A stretch of DNA of 64,000 nt, from the NCBI GenBank assembly GCA_034769895.1, contig CM068367.1:347595611-347659610 (forward strand), read 5' to 3'. The notes beneath the pieces were generated by a model. It ran no database searches, was not told the origin of the DNA, and was given only the letters and a program-made list of their open reading frames with translations. Position 1 is the first letter of the stretch. The number at the start of each line of letters is the position of its first letter. A program made the position numbers and the translations under genes. This document shows positions 14,193-26,221 of this stretch, piece by piece. The stretch is from Magicicada septendecula (taxonomy: Eukaryota > Arthropoda > Insecta > Hemiptera > Cicadidae).

Positions 14193-14314
14193 TCAGTAGA
14201 GGCCAGGCAGTCGAGCCGTGTGTTTTGTTTGGTTGTGTGTAGTAGTTGTTGAATAACAAGTGTTTTTTGAGTGTAAATGTGTAGACGTGAGTGAATGTAG
14301 TGACAAGTGTGAAC
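14193..14314 (+). promoter_or_regulatory. Possible initiator and 5' UTR of exon 1
   Basis: TCAGT at 14193-14197 matches the arthropod initiator core and lies 120 bp before the start codon in a GC-richer context. AGACGTG at 14283-14289 matches the downstream promoter element consensus. It is about 60 bp too far from that TCAGT to work with it, so the two cannot be a standard Inr-DPE pair. A TGA at 14288-14290, in frame with the coding sequence, closes the frame upstream and makes the ATG at 14315 the first possible start. Transcription start mapping would settle the promoter. Confidence 0.35.
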
Positions 14315-14804
14315 ATGGCGGCCACCTGTTATCCCGGCTATGAGTTGCAACAACAACAACAGCAGCAGGCAGTGCAGCCGAGGAAGGACTACAGCCGTCC
14401 GTTACATGTGGATTGCAGTGTAGAGTACGAACTGCCAAACGCCGCAAAACCTCCTGCGGGCACTCGAAACGAACCTCTGCTTATGATCCATCCTTGTTAT
14501 TACCGGCGGGCGGAAAGTCAGCGTCGGTCTCCTTTTATCAACAATCTACCCGTACCCAGACAGAATCGTGTTTCGCAGGGTTATCATGCGGTAAGGTACG
14601 TTGATCCGAACCGTGGTACGCACAAAAGAGATCCTTTACTATGTGGAGTCGCAGGGGACTTCAGCTCTGGCTCGGACAGCGGAGTGAGCGCAGGACATTG
14701 GACGGATTCTGATCGGAGTCCGCTGGCACAGGAACTGCGGCTTCACACAGGTCCGGACAGCGGAATCGCAACACCCAGCACAGAGGACAAAACAGCTCTA
14801 TCAG
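14315..14804 (+). CDS. First coding exon of an unidentified low-complexity protein
   Basis: This is the only convincing coding exon in the window: 163 codons plus one base (phase 1). The start ATG has a near-ideal context (AAC ATG G) and an in-frame TGA lies 24 bp upstream. A GT donor follows at 14805 (CAG|GTAGGA), and read-through would stop after three codons. The peptide starts MAATCYPGYEL and has Q12-Q18. A basic/aromatic stretch follows around residues 57-85 (IHPCYYRRAESQRRSPF). The C-terminal third is Ser/Asp/Gly-rich with SGSDSGVS at 119-125 and DSGIATPS at 148-155. The latter resembles a beta-TrCP-type phosphodegron but is untested. No signal peptide, membrane segment or folded domain is evident, so a disordered N-terminus of a cytoplasmic or nuclear regulator is likely. 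I do not recognise the family. The balanced codon use differs clearly from the AT-rich flanks. Confidence 0.85.
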
Positions 14805-15860
14805 GTAGGATCTGAAATGCATCGTTATCAGAAAACGTGACATTTAACGGTGGTAAACTTCTATACTTACCAGAAACTGTATGTTATCAATAGTTTCAGA
14901 AACACGAATTAAAATTGTTATTTATAGAGTAATTCAATTACAGTATTAATATCGTAATAAGTAAAATATAAATTATGTCTCTTAATAAATTGGTTAAAAA
15001 TTTGCAACGTTTGCGAGTCAGTGAAAAGTTTAAGGGCGCTGGTGGGGCGAGGTATAGGGAGGGTGGGGTAATATAGCAAAGTTAATTCAGTGGTAGGGAG
15101 TGAGTAAACCTGCCCTCTCTGCATTGTATAAATCAATGACATTTGTTATGCGATAATTCAAATTTACTTCCCTTTGACAGCTATTGAATATCTGTTTAAA
15201 TTTGGAATTTAACATTTGTAATATCACGATGTCTTGAGACAAAAGCTGAAAAACACAAAACTTTGTCCTGAAAGTAGCATTGTTTCGGTAACACGAGTAC
15301 ATACTGATAGGCCTACATGTATCAGCAACGCGATATAGGAAATGTGTTCTTTACATTCTAAACTAAATAAACTGTTTGTTGTGTAAGAAACTGTTTGTCA
15401 CAATAAGTCGCTTGTATCAGCTGTTTGCCTAAACAGTTCTTACCATAATGTTAGACTAAGTACAAAACTCAACTGTTAACGTGCTGTTATTATCTGTGAT
15501 GAACGGTGGTGAGTAAGGCTGCTATTAAGTAGTCCTTAACCCACTTAATATTGTATTACGCCAATATTCGTTAACAAAAAATATATGGAAATATAAATTA
15601 TGGTGTAACATGTTAATAAACGATAATCATCACAGGAATAATAAGTATTAAACACAGCGCAACATGAGTTACACGTAAACGCGCGCGCATTTATTAGAAA
15701 TTATTCCATTGTTGGAAGATAATTACATAGTGAAGGATGAAAAGTGCCTGGGGTTATATGGGAGAAGCAAGGGAGGGGCCGTTAAGGTCCATTTAAAATA
15801 AACATTTCACCAAAGGATAAAATTATTGCGATTCATTAACGAAGAATTATTTGACTGTAC
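14805..15860 (+). other. Start of intron 1 (donor at 14805)
   Basis: The donor reads CAG|GTAGGA. After it the sequence reverts to AT-rich non-coding DNA with stops in all frames. The intron may run beyond the window end (over 49 kb) unless short exons such as the candidate at 18605 are used. Nothing else is identifiable in this first kilobase. Confidence 0.6.

Positions 15861-15907
<47 letters not shown>
15861..15907. repeat. (TC)n microsatellite
   Basis: A pure TC run of about 23 dinucleotides inside the presumed intron. It is followed by a short CA-rich segment. Confidence 0.97.
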
Positions 15908-15910
<3 letters not shown>

Positions 15911-16316
15911 ACACACGCACACCCATCTAATAAATTTACTTCTTTGTTATCCTTTTGTATTGAACGAACGTCGCCAATTGCTCAGTTTATTATAACACTA
16001 ATCCTTCTGTTATTATTCTGCCAGGGTAATGCTGGCATATCCTGTCGTAGACAGGAATTACGTAGGTATATGTTTACGTAGATTTCTGTCCGTAGCGTAA
16101 CCAAAAAACCAGCCAAGTTATTCTGCTACACTTCAATGCTTTTATCTGTGAAACTTTGCGGATTGTTTGGTAAACACAAAAACTGGGCTGCTATGACAAG
16201 TAAGAAAAACAACGCTTTGATTCCCGGCCCAGATTATCTTTTACAACTTGCGTACGTAATGCTGTTTGTTAAAAATTCGGATCCTCTTACAATCTATTTT
16301 GTTAATTGGTCGTGAG

Positions 16317-16535
16317 ACGCGCGCGCGCGTGCGTGCGTGTGTGGACGGCTGATGACCACGGAGGGGGGTCTACTTTGCATGTATAATTTCACTTGAAAAT
16401 TAATTTGTTTACTTGTGCCTAATGTTTTAAACACGCGTTTCCCTTGGCGCGTTTTGTCTGCGCATGTAGGCCCGTGTATTTGTCTCGGTCGTTGACTATA
16501 ATTGACTAACATTTGTATTCACCGTCTGTCGCAGT
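16317..16535 (+). repeat. Direct repeat copy 2 (194-bp identical block)
   Basis: The second copy of the block at 12651-12844 occupies 16342-16535 in the same orientation. It is also preceded by a (CG)n(TG)n tract, with slightly different CG/TG counts. The two copies are 3691 bp apart and flank the mariner relic, the promoter region and coding exon 1. Flanking sequences on both sides are unrelated between copies. Confidence 0.95.
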
Positions 16536-17935
16536 TACGGTATTGCCGTGCTCTACAGGACGCGTGTGGCATTCGTAAGACTCGTCAAAGGCAAAGCCCG
16601 TTTAGCGATATGACCTTTCTCCAGTATAGATTACGAACTGTGTGTGTGTGTGTGAGCGCGCGCGCGTGCTTTGCAGCGTGTATCCCTAAGCTACACGTCT
16701 GTGCGTGATGTGACCGCAATTTTATCAGACGATTTCATTAATTACTCTCTCACGAACTCCTCACATGCTGGTAGCAGCTACCTCCCATGCGCGTCGGTAG
16801 GCCTGCACACGGGTAGTTATGGGGTGAAAGTGAAATGGCTTGCGAAGGATTGTTTATTGCCACTGAATCTTTAGTTTCCAATCGGTTGCTTTTAGAACGC
16901 TGTTTTTTTTTTTTTTCAATCTTCGCGACGCTGTATTTGCATCCGTGTTTCTGACAGCGAAGTTTGTTAAAATAATTTCAGCTGACGTATAGAAATGCGA
17001 GAATTGGAGAATGATGAAGCGTGTGGAACCAAATTTAGAAAGTTCCGACGGTCTGGTAGTGTGTTTAATGTTAATTGATTGTCGAAAATGTATAATGAAT
17101 CTTGGGCCTTGGTTAATTGGCAATGCCAGCTCCAGCCAACTGGTTTTGTATTTTTGCAATTTTAGTGAATAGGCCTACACTCGATTTAAAACTGATATAG
17201 TCTTATTTATAAAATGTGAATATTGAAAAATATATCTTGACAAAATTTTCCTTTGTTTACACTTATGTTCTTATCATTGAATGCTAAACACCTTTTGCGA
17301 AACTGCAATCAAAATTAGTGACTTTCAGTGTAATTTGCCGATAAACAAGAGAGTAGACGCACACACCTTGTTTGCAATGTTAGCTTTGACGTGTCTCTCA
17401 CCGCCGTCTATAGCGGCACTAAAATTATATCGTTTACGAAATTTAATTCACATAATAGTCGTTTCGGTTACTACTTTCGCGATAACGGTCCATTATGTTA
17501 AATTAATCACCTTATAATGTAAACAGCTGTGCTCCGGTGGGTAACAGCGCCCCACATTGCAATTAATGTGTAGTGTAAGCTGACGTCACGCTCACGCACG
17601 AGCACGCGCGCGCGGGAAACGACTACGGAACAAAGTGTTATGAAATATTACACTACATAATTATTATCGTTGTGTAGTTAATTGCTTTCGAGCCGTTAAA
17701 AGTAGCGGCATGATACGAATTGCTGTCGTGCATGGAGGAACCTTCGTTCGTGGAAACAGGAAAATATTTTTATTGAGGTTCTTCACGTCTCAAGAAATTG
17801 TCGGGAATTTTTACTTCCACATTGAATAAACACAGTTTAGATATTTATAACTGTGATAGCACGTATGTGTAATGTTAGTTCACGCTTCCGTACGCTTAAC
17901 TCTTAAAATATATAGGCTAGGCTTAATCAAAAAAT

Positions 17936-17940
<5 letters not shown>
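16536..17940. other. Intron, no gene seen
   Basis: It contains a mixed (GT)(CG) tract at about 16640-16668, a T-run at about 16902-16916 and another CG-alternating segment at about 17603-17614. No coding motif or RNA gene is visible. Confidence 0.45.
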
Positions 17941-18013
<73 letters not shown>

Positions 18014-18027
18014 TCTCTCTCTCTCTC
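17941..18027. repeat. (CT)n microsatellite with CA interruptions
   Basis: About 87 bp of CT dinucleotides with two CACT interruptions, ending in a C-run. Confidence 0.97.
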
Positions 18028-18604
18028 CCCAACAGTTGTTTCACAAACGTTCGAACTAGTGTAACTAAATTTCTTTTAAGACTTTAGGCTAACGTTTTTG
18101 TACTTCCTGGTACAATTCATAATACGTGTAGCCTACATATTTTTTGTTAGTGTTTTAAAAAATTGTAACTCATATTTACTGTGAAAAGTTTCCTGGTTTT
18201 ATATTGACTCGTGTTGAAAGATCCGATCACACGTGTTGCAAGTGTACAGCTGTGAACAACTAGCCGCGCGTTGTATATGAATATAATTTTATGTTGTTTA
18301 CTCTGTCTGCAAGTGACGTGTTAATGTAGTTTCACTTTCCATTAAAATTGAAAGACATTTAGTATCATATGGTAACGTTGTGTGGAAAGGAAAACATTAT
18401 AAAAAATTTAGAGGGACCAAAATAAATCTAAGGACTAGAGTTTGACGGGTACATTGTGTAGTTCCAAAAATACATTTCGGTCGTTTTAGCAGTGAGCCTT
18501 CTACCTTTTGGTTTAACCGTTATTGCTTTGAAACGCACTGCATGCTCAGACTGTGCCGCCTGAAGCGTAAGTTAAGTGGTCGTCCTGTCTTTGTTCCTTT
18601 ACAG

Positions 18605-18664
18605 GCGTGTTTACAAAGGGAAAACTTCGTACCGCCGGAGAGAGGCAATCAGAGTACGTAGCAG
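18605..18664 (+). CDS. Candidate 60-nt cassette exon (speculative)
   Basis: A good acceptor (pyrimidine-rich TCTTTGTTCCTTTACAG ending at 18604) is followed by 60 open bases. A usable donor (GCAG|GTACTT at 18665) comes next. Joined to the single leftover base of exon 1, the segment reads Gly-Val-Phe-Thr-Lys-Gly-Lys-Leu-Arg and stays open for 20 codons. It ends again in phase 1, so it could be included or skipped without changing the frame. In-frame stops follow soon after the donor. Against it: sites of this quality occur by chance in a 49-kb intron and I recognise no homology. Confidence 0.22.
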
Positions 18665-18954
18665 GTACTTGCTAACAAGTTCAGTACAATAGCGTAAGGT
18701 CGGCGGGTAATGCAAGGAAACTGGTTCCCGACACAGCGTTTGTGACATTTTCTGTCGTGTGTGATTAACAGCGCTATTTATGTTTTAAATTTTACAACAG
18801 GGTACGCGCCCCTATACAATTGCACCGCCTGTGATTTTAGAAAGTTTTACGACTTCCTCTATACAGAAATGGCCTGTCATAAAAATCGATCTTTGTCGTA
18901 TGCTTTCAAAATGCCGTCGTCAGAAACTGCACTTTATTTTTATTACCTACCGAC

Positions 18955-18991
18955 GTTTCGTCGATATTTCAACAAAATTACTAGTCTTCAT
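18955..18991 (-). other. Weak Penelope/hammerhead-like phrase
   Basis: On the minus strand ATGAAGA (18991-18985) is followed by 25 nt and then GAAAC (18959-18955), inside a longer AATATCGACGAAACGTCGG phrase. It resembles the CTGAAGA...GAAAC arrangement seen at three other loci, but one box position differs and no clear stem forms between the boxes. Confidence 0.25.
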
Positions 18992-19049
18992 AGAGACGTC
19001 AACTATATACCGAGTTGTCATAGAAGCTGTGAGTAGTTTGCTTTGATGT

Positions 19050-20459
19050 ATTGCCAGCGCTGGGCCTGGCACAATGATTCATGCAGACAGCCATTATACG
19101 AACAAACATGACCCTATTCCCGATGTAATTATATATTTTTGACATTTCAATTGCACGTCGTCAATTACATAGTTGATAAACATTTCTTCGTATGTTTCTG
19201 CAAACTGATATGATACTTGTAGGCCTACATGAACTGACAAAAAAACGTAGATGTTGTCAAATCCAGCTTTTTATTTGTTGGTATGTGTAAGCAACGAATG
19301 TACAGTGGTTTGACATCTGTCGTTTTTTTATTATTAATCAACGTTTATACTTGTTATTTTAATCGACGAATAATATCGATTCCCAATGCATTATTATCGG
19401 AACTGTAGATAAATTGTTTCCGCACGAACATATGAGCTCTATTTACTTACGTACCTGATTTATTTGTATTCGAAGTGTTATAGTAAAACTTCGGAAATTT
19501 TACTAACGTTATTCGTTATTTAGTAAGATACTTAATTAAATTACATCGCCATCTAGTGCCCAGAATATCAAACATTTATTATATAGGTATGTGATGGTGT
19601 GCAACAGAGTAATTTCTGTTTGTGATTATAACCGCTAAGACAAATTAATTACTTTAAATAACTTATTGTTTTTTGTTGTGTCTGGTAAACCGTACCTAAA
19701 ACACAAAAGTAGAAAAGAAATTTTTATTTGATTGGTGTTCTGACTATTGTCACACACAGTTGAAATAATAAATATGTGCATTGCCTTTTAAAACGTCGTG
19801 CCCTTTGAGCGCGCGCACGCACACGCACACACGCCGACGAAATAGAGCGGATAGGTGAACACACGTCCGTCAGTGTACAAAACAGATGTGTCGCTGGCGA
19901 CGAAAATTGTTTCTGTAGTGCTGCTGTTACTCATAAAAATTTGTTGTCACATGAAACAATGGCGTAGGAGCGCCCCCATGTTGCCAATGCGGGTACTCCG
20001 TTATTGTAGGCCCTCAGCACGCAATGTTCATACCAGCTGTTAGCCGTTTTAATTGCTTTTGTCTTTGTTAACCTATTGTATTCGAAAACTGAATTATTTC
20101 ACAATTATTCTCGCTCTACTTTGTTACAACTTTGATCACTTTTAATATACTTTTTTTGTTATACATTTTCATAACGTGCATACGTGTACACAGAAGTGTC
20201 TTTGTTTAGCACAGTGCAACGAGTTCAAATAAAAAAGGTGACAAAAAATACAAACGCGGCCCAAGTTAGTCTTTCAAACATTAATAACCAAGCAGATGTA
20301 TCTGTCAGAAGCTACAGTTTGTGTATTTATCATGTCATGAATAATGCGTTATATTTAAAGGAATGAAATTCACTCTGCAGAGGAATTCACGCTAGATAAA
20401 TATTATTTGTGATATATTACAGTTGACTTTGCCGTGACATTAGTAGACGTGGCGTGACG
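19050..20459. other. Intron, no gene seen
   Basis: AT-rich. A CG/CA alternating tract lies at about 19809-19833. No recognisable coding sequence. Confidence 0.45.
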
Positions 20460-20492
20460 TGTGTGTGTGTGTGTGCGCGCGCGCGCGCGCGC
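20460..20492. repeat. (GT)n(GC)n alternating purine-pyrimidine tract
   Basis: About 14 bp of GT followed by about 18 bp of GC, a composition that favours Z-DNA. Similar shorter composites recur at 12.6, 16.3, 16.65, 17.6, 19.8, 25.4, 31.0, 34.8, 39.8, 44.0, 47.2 and 58.7 kb. Confidence 0.95.
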
Positions 20493-23400
20493 TCGGTTGT
20501 ACTACCACGATATTACTGTGTAGACAAATTAATAAACCCGACGGTGTTTAAAATTGCCATGTCGTGAATCCTTTTTAGTTTTTTAAAAGTTAGCCTAATG
20601 AAGTTTCATGATTCATGACACTAATTGATTTAAGTCTACAGTGTCCGCCAATTAAACGGTAGTTAATGTTAAAACGGAAGAATTTTTTAAAATTTCGAGG
20701 CCACTCAATTAGTGGTTCGTAAGTGGTCTGTTCTTTTCCAGGAACGCGCGCTCCGAGCGTTGTGCGTGCGTCATACGTAGGCTATGTCACAAAATAACTC
20801 CATGTGGACTTAATATTACGAGTTACTATGTAACTGATATAATAATTCTTCATAATTATTTTAGCCTTTGTCTAATTTTACTCTATTAAAATTTAATACG
20901 TGTGCTAACTATGAATTAAACAACACCTTGAAAATTGGCAGTAAATATCTGGGCCTACAACGGGTTTTTTTTTTTTTTTTTTAACTGGAATATGTTAAAA
21001 ATGTAAACTGTGTTTTAAATGCAGGAAGCTGGCTTTCATTTCTGTCTGATCACAGATGTCTAGTAATTGACGGTGTGCGTCATTTTAAAACGTAATTACC
21101 CGACATTACAACGCAGACGGTTAAACAGGCTGTAGGCCTATCGTTCGGTAAAGGAAAACTTATATTAGGATATCGTCATTAAGTAATTCAGAAAATGTTT
21201 TTGTGAGTGTGGCAGTAATTTTACTGTGTAATTCACTGTGCAAGATTGAATATAATTTTCATAATTTACGTTCTGAACCGCGGTTATTTGTAGTGTCAAA
21301 AACATGTTACGTGTTTACAGGCTTCGGGCGGTGCAAAAGTTTTGAACCGAAGAGTTTTTGAGTGAGCGTTATCCGGAAACGGCATTTCCTATTCCAGATT
21401 GTAGAGCTACCTTACTCTTTCAAGAAAAAATATTATTTATTTTGAGTAAAGTTTAACATGCAGTGTTTATGATGTAAAGTGTAAGTAAATATTATCTTAC
21501 GTTTATGTGCGAAACCCGGAGAGTGAAGTACGCTACGGAACGAGAGACTTGATTAAACGGAACAGTATAAATGAGCTGTAAACAAGGCCGCTTAGACATT
21601 GTACAAGTATTTGAAATTTCTTGTCTCTTAGAAAGTAACCTAATGCGGGATTAAACGAAAGTTAATTATGATAATGTAGAAAAAGGTAAATCATGCGGGT
21701 TCAAATGATATATTAATAGTTCTATTATAACAGCGGCCGTAAATTTAAGATTTAATGAATCAGCAAAAATGTTCGCGAATATTGTGATTTATTCGAATAT
21801 TAGCCTATGTCAATTCGGGAACGGCACTTTAATATTTTTTACATTAAAGTGAGTGAAATCAAAATGAAATACTCCCATTAAAACTTATCTGAAAATTAAT
21901 TTCAGTTCCGAGTTGAGGTCACCGAGTAACGCCACGCTCGCGGAATTCAGTACGTCTGACTTAGCTGGCAATGTGTTCTCGTGCCAACGTACTAGATCCA
22001 AAGTGCAACAAGGAAATCGCTAACTTCTGTAACTCAATAGGCTACACCTTGCTTTTTAATTAACAATTTCCTGACAGGAACTCAGCTGTAACTTTCATTG
22101 AAAGCCGAATAAATGTAGTTTGTTTCAGAGAGAATGAATTAATTTCAGCAAAATGATTTACGTTTAATTACTGGAAAAAACTGACACTTTTCCTAACAGG
22201 ATGTTCTGTTATTCATTAAAATACTTTTAAAGTTGTGTATGTTCGTTTCCTATGTTGCAATACTATTGTAAAACAAATTACACAGTTCAAGTTTGTACTG
22301 GCATTATTTCAAGTCACCATAAGACGAGAATAATATCAATGGTTCATTATTCGCGACAAACCTCGTAATACCGTGAAATCCAGTGTGTTGGTGACAATCG
22401 AACGATTAATAAAAATTCAAATTTTTGTGAACGGGTTTAAATACGAAAGACGACGAGAACGTATTTATTATTAGGCCTATGTTATCCGAATCTGTGTGCA
22501 ACTATATTTAGGACTACGTAGAAAATACGTTAGCCATTCACGTCTACATTCCGACGTTGTGATCTAGCAAGGTTAAGTTCGGTTACGCTGTACGATTATA
22601 ATGATGCTGTTACAAATAGTTACAGAAGCTGTAAACATTTATTCTGTACTGTAATATGTTTACTGTATATTATGTAACTTGCAGGTTCTGTAATTTCAAA
22701 GAGAATTTAATACAAAATCACGTCCGCCGGCTTGCGAATTGTGAACTGACATCTTCACTTATACAGCGGGTCACACGTTTCATTTTATTCCGCACCCTTC
22801 TCAGTCAGGCTGGGGACGTAGGGACGTTGTCCGGTTGCTCAGTTTTGTATGTCCCGCAGTTCAAAGCATTCTGTACTTTAAATTATCTTTGTTTTCTCTG
22901 ATTAAGTTTTTTTGTATCGAGAGTTTTATTGAACAGTCCTGTATGACATTTTGGTAACATTAAAATGGAGAAAATAAAATAAATTTGTCAGTGTATAATG
23001 AAATGGAGAAATCCGTACTCATGAGCACATTTAATAATTTGTAAATGTACGTGACGATTATTCGTCGTTAATTTTAATGAAAACTGACAGCGAAATTTTG
23101 TTTACGAAGATTTTTAAACGAGGAAAAGTTGTTCGTCATTGCGTAGTTTACCATTTAAAGATTAGATCTTGTGTTTGAATTTTTTAATTGGTTTTCAAGG
23201 GTAAATTTGTGGCATCTCTAAATTAAATTAGGCATTTGTTTTCACAGTTTCTATGGTAACCCGTCGGTGAATAAATTGACTGGAAACACGTCAATTAAAC
23301 TGAGTTTACGTTACATTTTCGGATGCGTAGCCTTGTCCATATGTGCAGTTACAATGCGCCTGCGCGTGTGTGTGTCGGGGGGGGGGTGAGATAGAGGGTG

Positions 23401-24239
23401 TAGATAACTTTCCTTTAGGTGTGTAAGCGTCAAAGTGTATGTGTACATTGCATAATCATTAAACTGTATTACGGAGTAAGTAAATAAATTAATAAATTAT
23501 GTTGTACGCCGGTACTGTAATGTTAATAACCTTTGTGCATATCTAACTACGGTGTCATAAATTTTAATGATACCTCCTTCAATGTAATTTGTGTTTTTTT
23601 GAACATTCACGTTACACAAGGTTTTGTATTATTTACTGTTTGCAGTTTACAGTTTGTATCACGTTTTGCAATTTGCGTTGTGCAATGTATGACGATGTTA
23701 ATTTACGAAGAGTTTTTTTTTTTTTAAATTCACTTTATCAATAACAGCCGCTTATATTTCCGATCAAAACACCGATTAAATCTTTCCAATTAAATTCATT
23801 TTTTCCTTAAATAACTCAATGAGATTCGTGAGTTGGAAGTGAGACTAGTGAAAAGTGGAGTTATCACGCCCCCCTGGAAGAGATTATTGCGCTTCACGGC
23901 CAGAGTAGATTACCATTGGCGTAATATAATATACCGGTGAGACAGTAAGCAGACTGTACATAATACGTATGGAAACCATACGCGCACATATCGGTAAAAC
24001 GTATTGATATTGTATAACTTTTGTAAGACATAAATACATCGCAGACGTATCGTATACACAGGTGAATGTAAAGAAAGTTCACACCGGGTTTAGAGTAACG
24101 TTTCGCTAGCGAGGCTTTCAAACGGGACGGGAAGGGCGGGCAGAATCGTATTGCCAGCTTATATTGCAAATAACGTGAGTTAAACAAAGGGTGATGCAAA
24201 GCAGACAGTTAGTAGCTGTCACTGGGTAAGACACGTGTA
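20493..24239. other. Intron, no gene seen
   Basis: T-run at about 20965-20981, G-run at about 23377-23386, and several AGGCCTA palindromes. Open frames of up to 81 codons (22656-22901) lack any recognisable family and lie at chance length. Confidence 0.45.
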
Positions 24240-24680
24240 GCGCTGTGTCGTATTTTTAGAGAGCAGAGCGCAGCTTGAGCTCCGTGTGCGGTAGGTACCG
24301 GGTATTCATTAAGTTTCGTCGTCGTTATCATACGTCCGCGCACCGTGTTTTATGGAATTGCTTTTAATGAGAAGGCGTGACTCGGCCACACCTAGCCATA
24401 GTCGCAGTCTAATTGACGATCCATGCACACCTGCAATGAATCCTACCTTCCGATCGATTTACACCCGCCATTTTTTGTTTTGTACCTCCGTGCTACAGGA
24501 AGTGCAGAGATTGTGTTTATTAACGCGCGCTCCCCCTGTCTGCTGTCGATTACGCCCACATCCGCGTTCAGTCCCCGCTGTCGTCTCATTGTTTTTCAGT
24601 CAGTACAGATTTCTGAAAATTTTGGACAACAGATGTATCAACCAGTTTTGGGACGAACTAATAACATAAGAAGTGGGCGA
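24240..24680. other. GC/CpG-richer unique segment, possible regulatory element
   Basis: The stretch is richer in CpG and lower in simple sequence than its surroundings. Overlapping open frames on the + strand (24352-24669 and 24423-24683) reflect few stops rather than a recognised protein. It could be a conserved intronic enhancer or a non-coding exon. This is only a compositional impression. Confidence 0.2.
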
Positions 24681-25047
24681 TAAACGGCTTGATTCTTCGG
24701 TTTCCTGAATGCATACACTGTATTCACCATGAGGTATGCTCCTGTTCCTGATAATCGATTAAATTATTGGTATAATTATCAATTAAATTATGTTAACCGC
24801 TTCGTTCTTATATGAACACTTCTACAGATGTCCGCTAGATCACTTCTTGAAACATCTAAATCACATGTAGTTAGACTAGTTGTAGATTGACGCCATACAA
24901 ACTTATCGCGCGTCAGTCGTTTTAGAACGAAAATATTTATACAGTTTCACTTGAAACTTTGTTATCGCAGAAAAAGTACTCACTATTTTATATCGTATTA
25001 TGTGACTAGTACAGAGAATTTCTTTAATTGAGTTAAGATTAAACCAA

Positions 25048-25070
25048 ACACACACACACACACACACACA
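25048..25070. repeat. (CA)n microsatellite
   Basis: Short uninterrupted CA run of about 11 dinucleotides in AT-rich surroundings. Confidence 0.95.
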
Positions 25071-26221
25071 TCTTTTACGATTAACGATATTGGCATCTAA
25101 ATAAATGCACGCTTTTATAGCCAATTATAAACGTAATAACCTAGAAAGTTTATGAACATCAGATAATTGTATGAGATGAATAAATAACGTGATATATAGA
25201 TAAGGACAAGCTTGCACACGAACTACACTGTGCTTGTGCACGACACATCACATGCACGTCATCGTTTTGGACATGTCCAAATTAAAGAAAAAAATTTCTT
25301 CTCATTTGATTTTTGTGTACGTGTTTAAATGTGTGAATTATTACATGTTCGTTAGTATAGGCTACGTGTAGCATAAGGTAGAGTGTAAGCTTTCTTTTTG
25401 TTTAAACAGTAGTCTCCCTCGTCCTCTCCCGCACGCACGCGCACACGCGCGCACACAGGACTGGCAGCAGGTTGTGTGTGTACAGTAGACAGCAAGTTCT
25501 ACTCGACAGGATATTGCAGTTCTGTGCCTTGCGTGTATAGATGTAATGTATGTAACTTTGTATTGTTTGAACTGGTCATGGCTTTAGTGATCTTCTCTCT
25601 CTCTCTGTCGCTCCCTCCCTCCCGTAACTCACGCCAAGTCGATGGGGTGGGAAAGTATTTTATAATGTAAAGCTCCTAAATCTTCCTATTCACTTTACAG
25701 TAACTAATTTCAATTCGGAATGGAACAACTACCAGCGTCCGCTCCCTCTCCGTTCTTTCCAAACGACATCTGCTCCTATCTTCTGTCTGGTCTCATATTC
25801 AAGAGCTTGAACGGGCAAGTTGATTTGTAATGCGATTAACGTATTGTTTTCTTCTGAACGCAAGATTACAGTGTTCACACTAAAACAATTTGACGGTTGA
25901 TAATAAATCTTAATTTACCGTAACGATAGGTCCCGGCATGACGCGGAAGTCAGTTAGCGATACACGAGGCACACACAGCCGGCATGATTGCAAGACATAT
26001 GACCAACGTTCTTACCAGACTGTTAAATATATTTATTGCGGAGCCGTAACCATAATATAGACAAACTTTTTTCTTTGAAACTATGAAAACTATGTGTGAA
26101 TATGTAAATGCGTGTCGTATGTAGGCCTATTGTAATCTCCTGCCGCTTAGGCTTACGTAATAGTAATGCTGTAGTATTATTATTTGCACAGTAATATTTA
26201 AATAAAAGTACTGCTATTTTA

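Noticed and set aside
14291-14314. Longer start of the exon-1 protein at a GTG
   Set aside because: GTG is not a normal start in animal nuclear genes. An in-frame TGA lies directly before it, and the ATG at 14315 has a near-ideal context.
14077-14604. Other open frames overlapping exon 1 on both strands
   Set aside because: They are shadows of the GC-richer, stop-poor coding exon. Only the + frame from 14315 has a start context, a donor and protein-like composition.
12624-16512. A small gene duplicated in two copies (minus-strand 60-odd-codon frame)
   Set aside because: The shared frame exists only because the DNA block is identical. With no divergence there is no evidence of coding constraint.
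20960-20985. Poly-T run as the tail of a minus-strand retroposon
   Set aside because: No SINE, LINE or processed coding sequence is recognisable next to it on either side.
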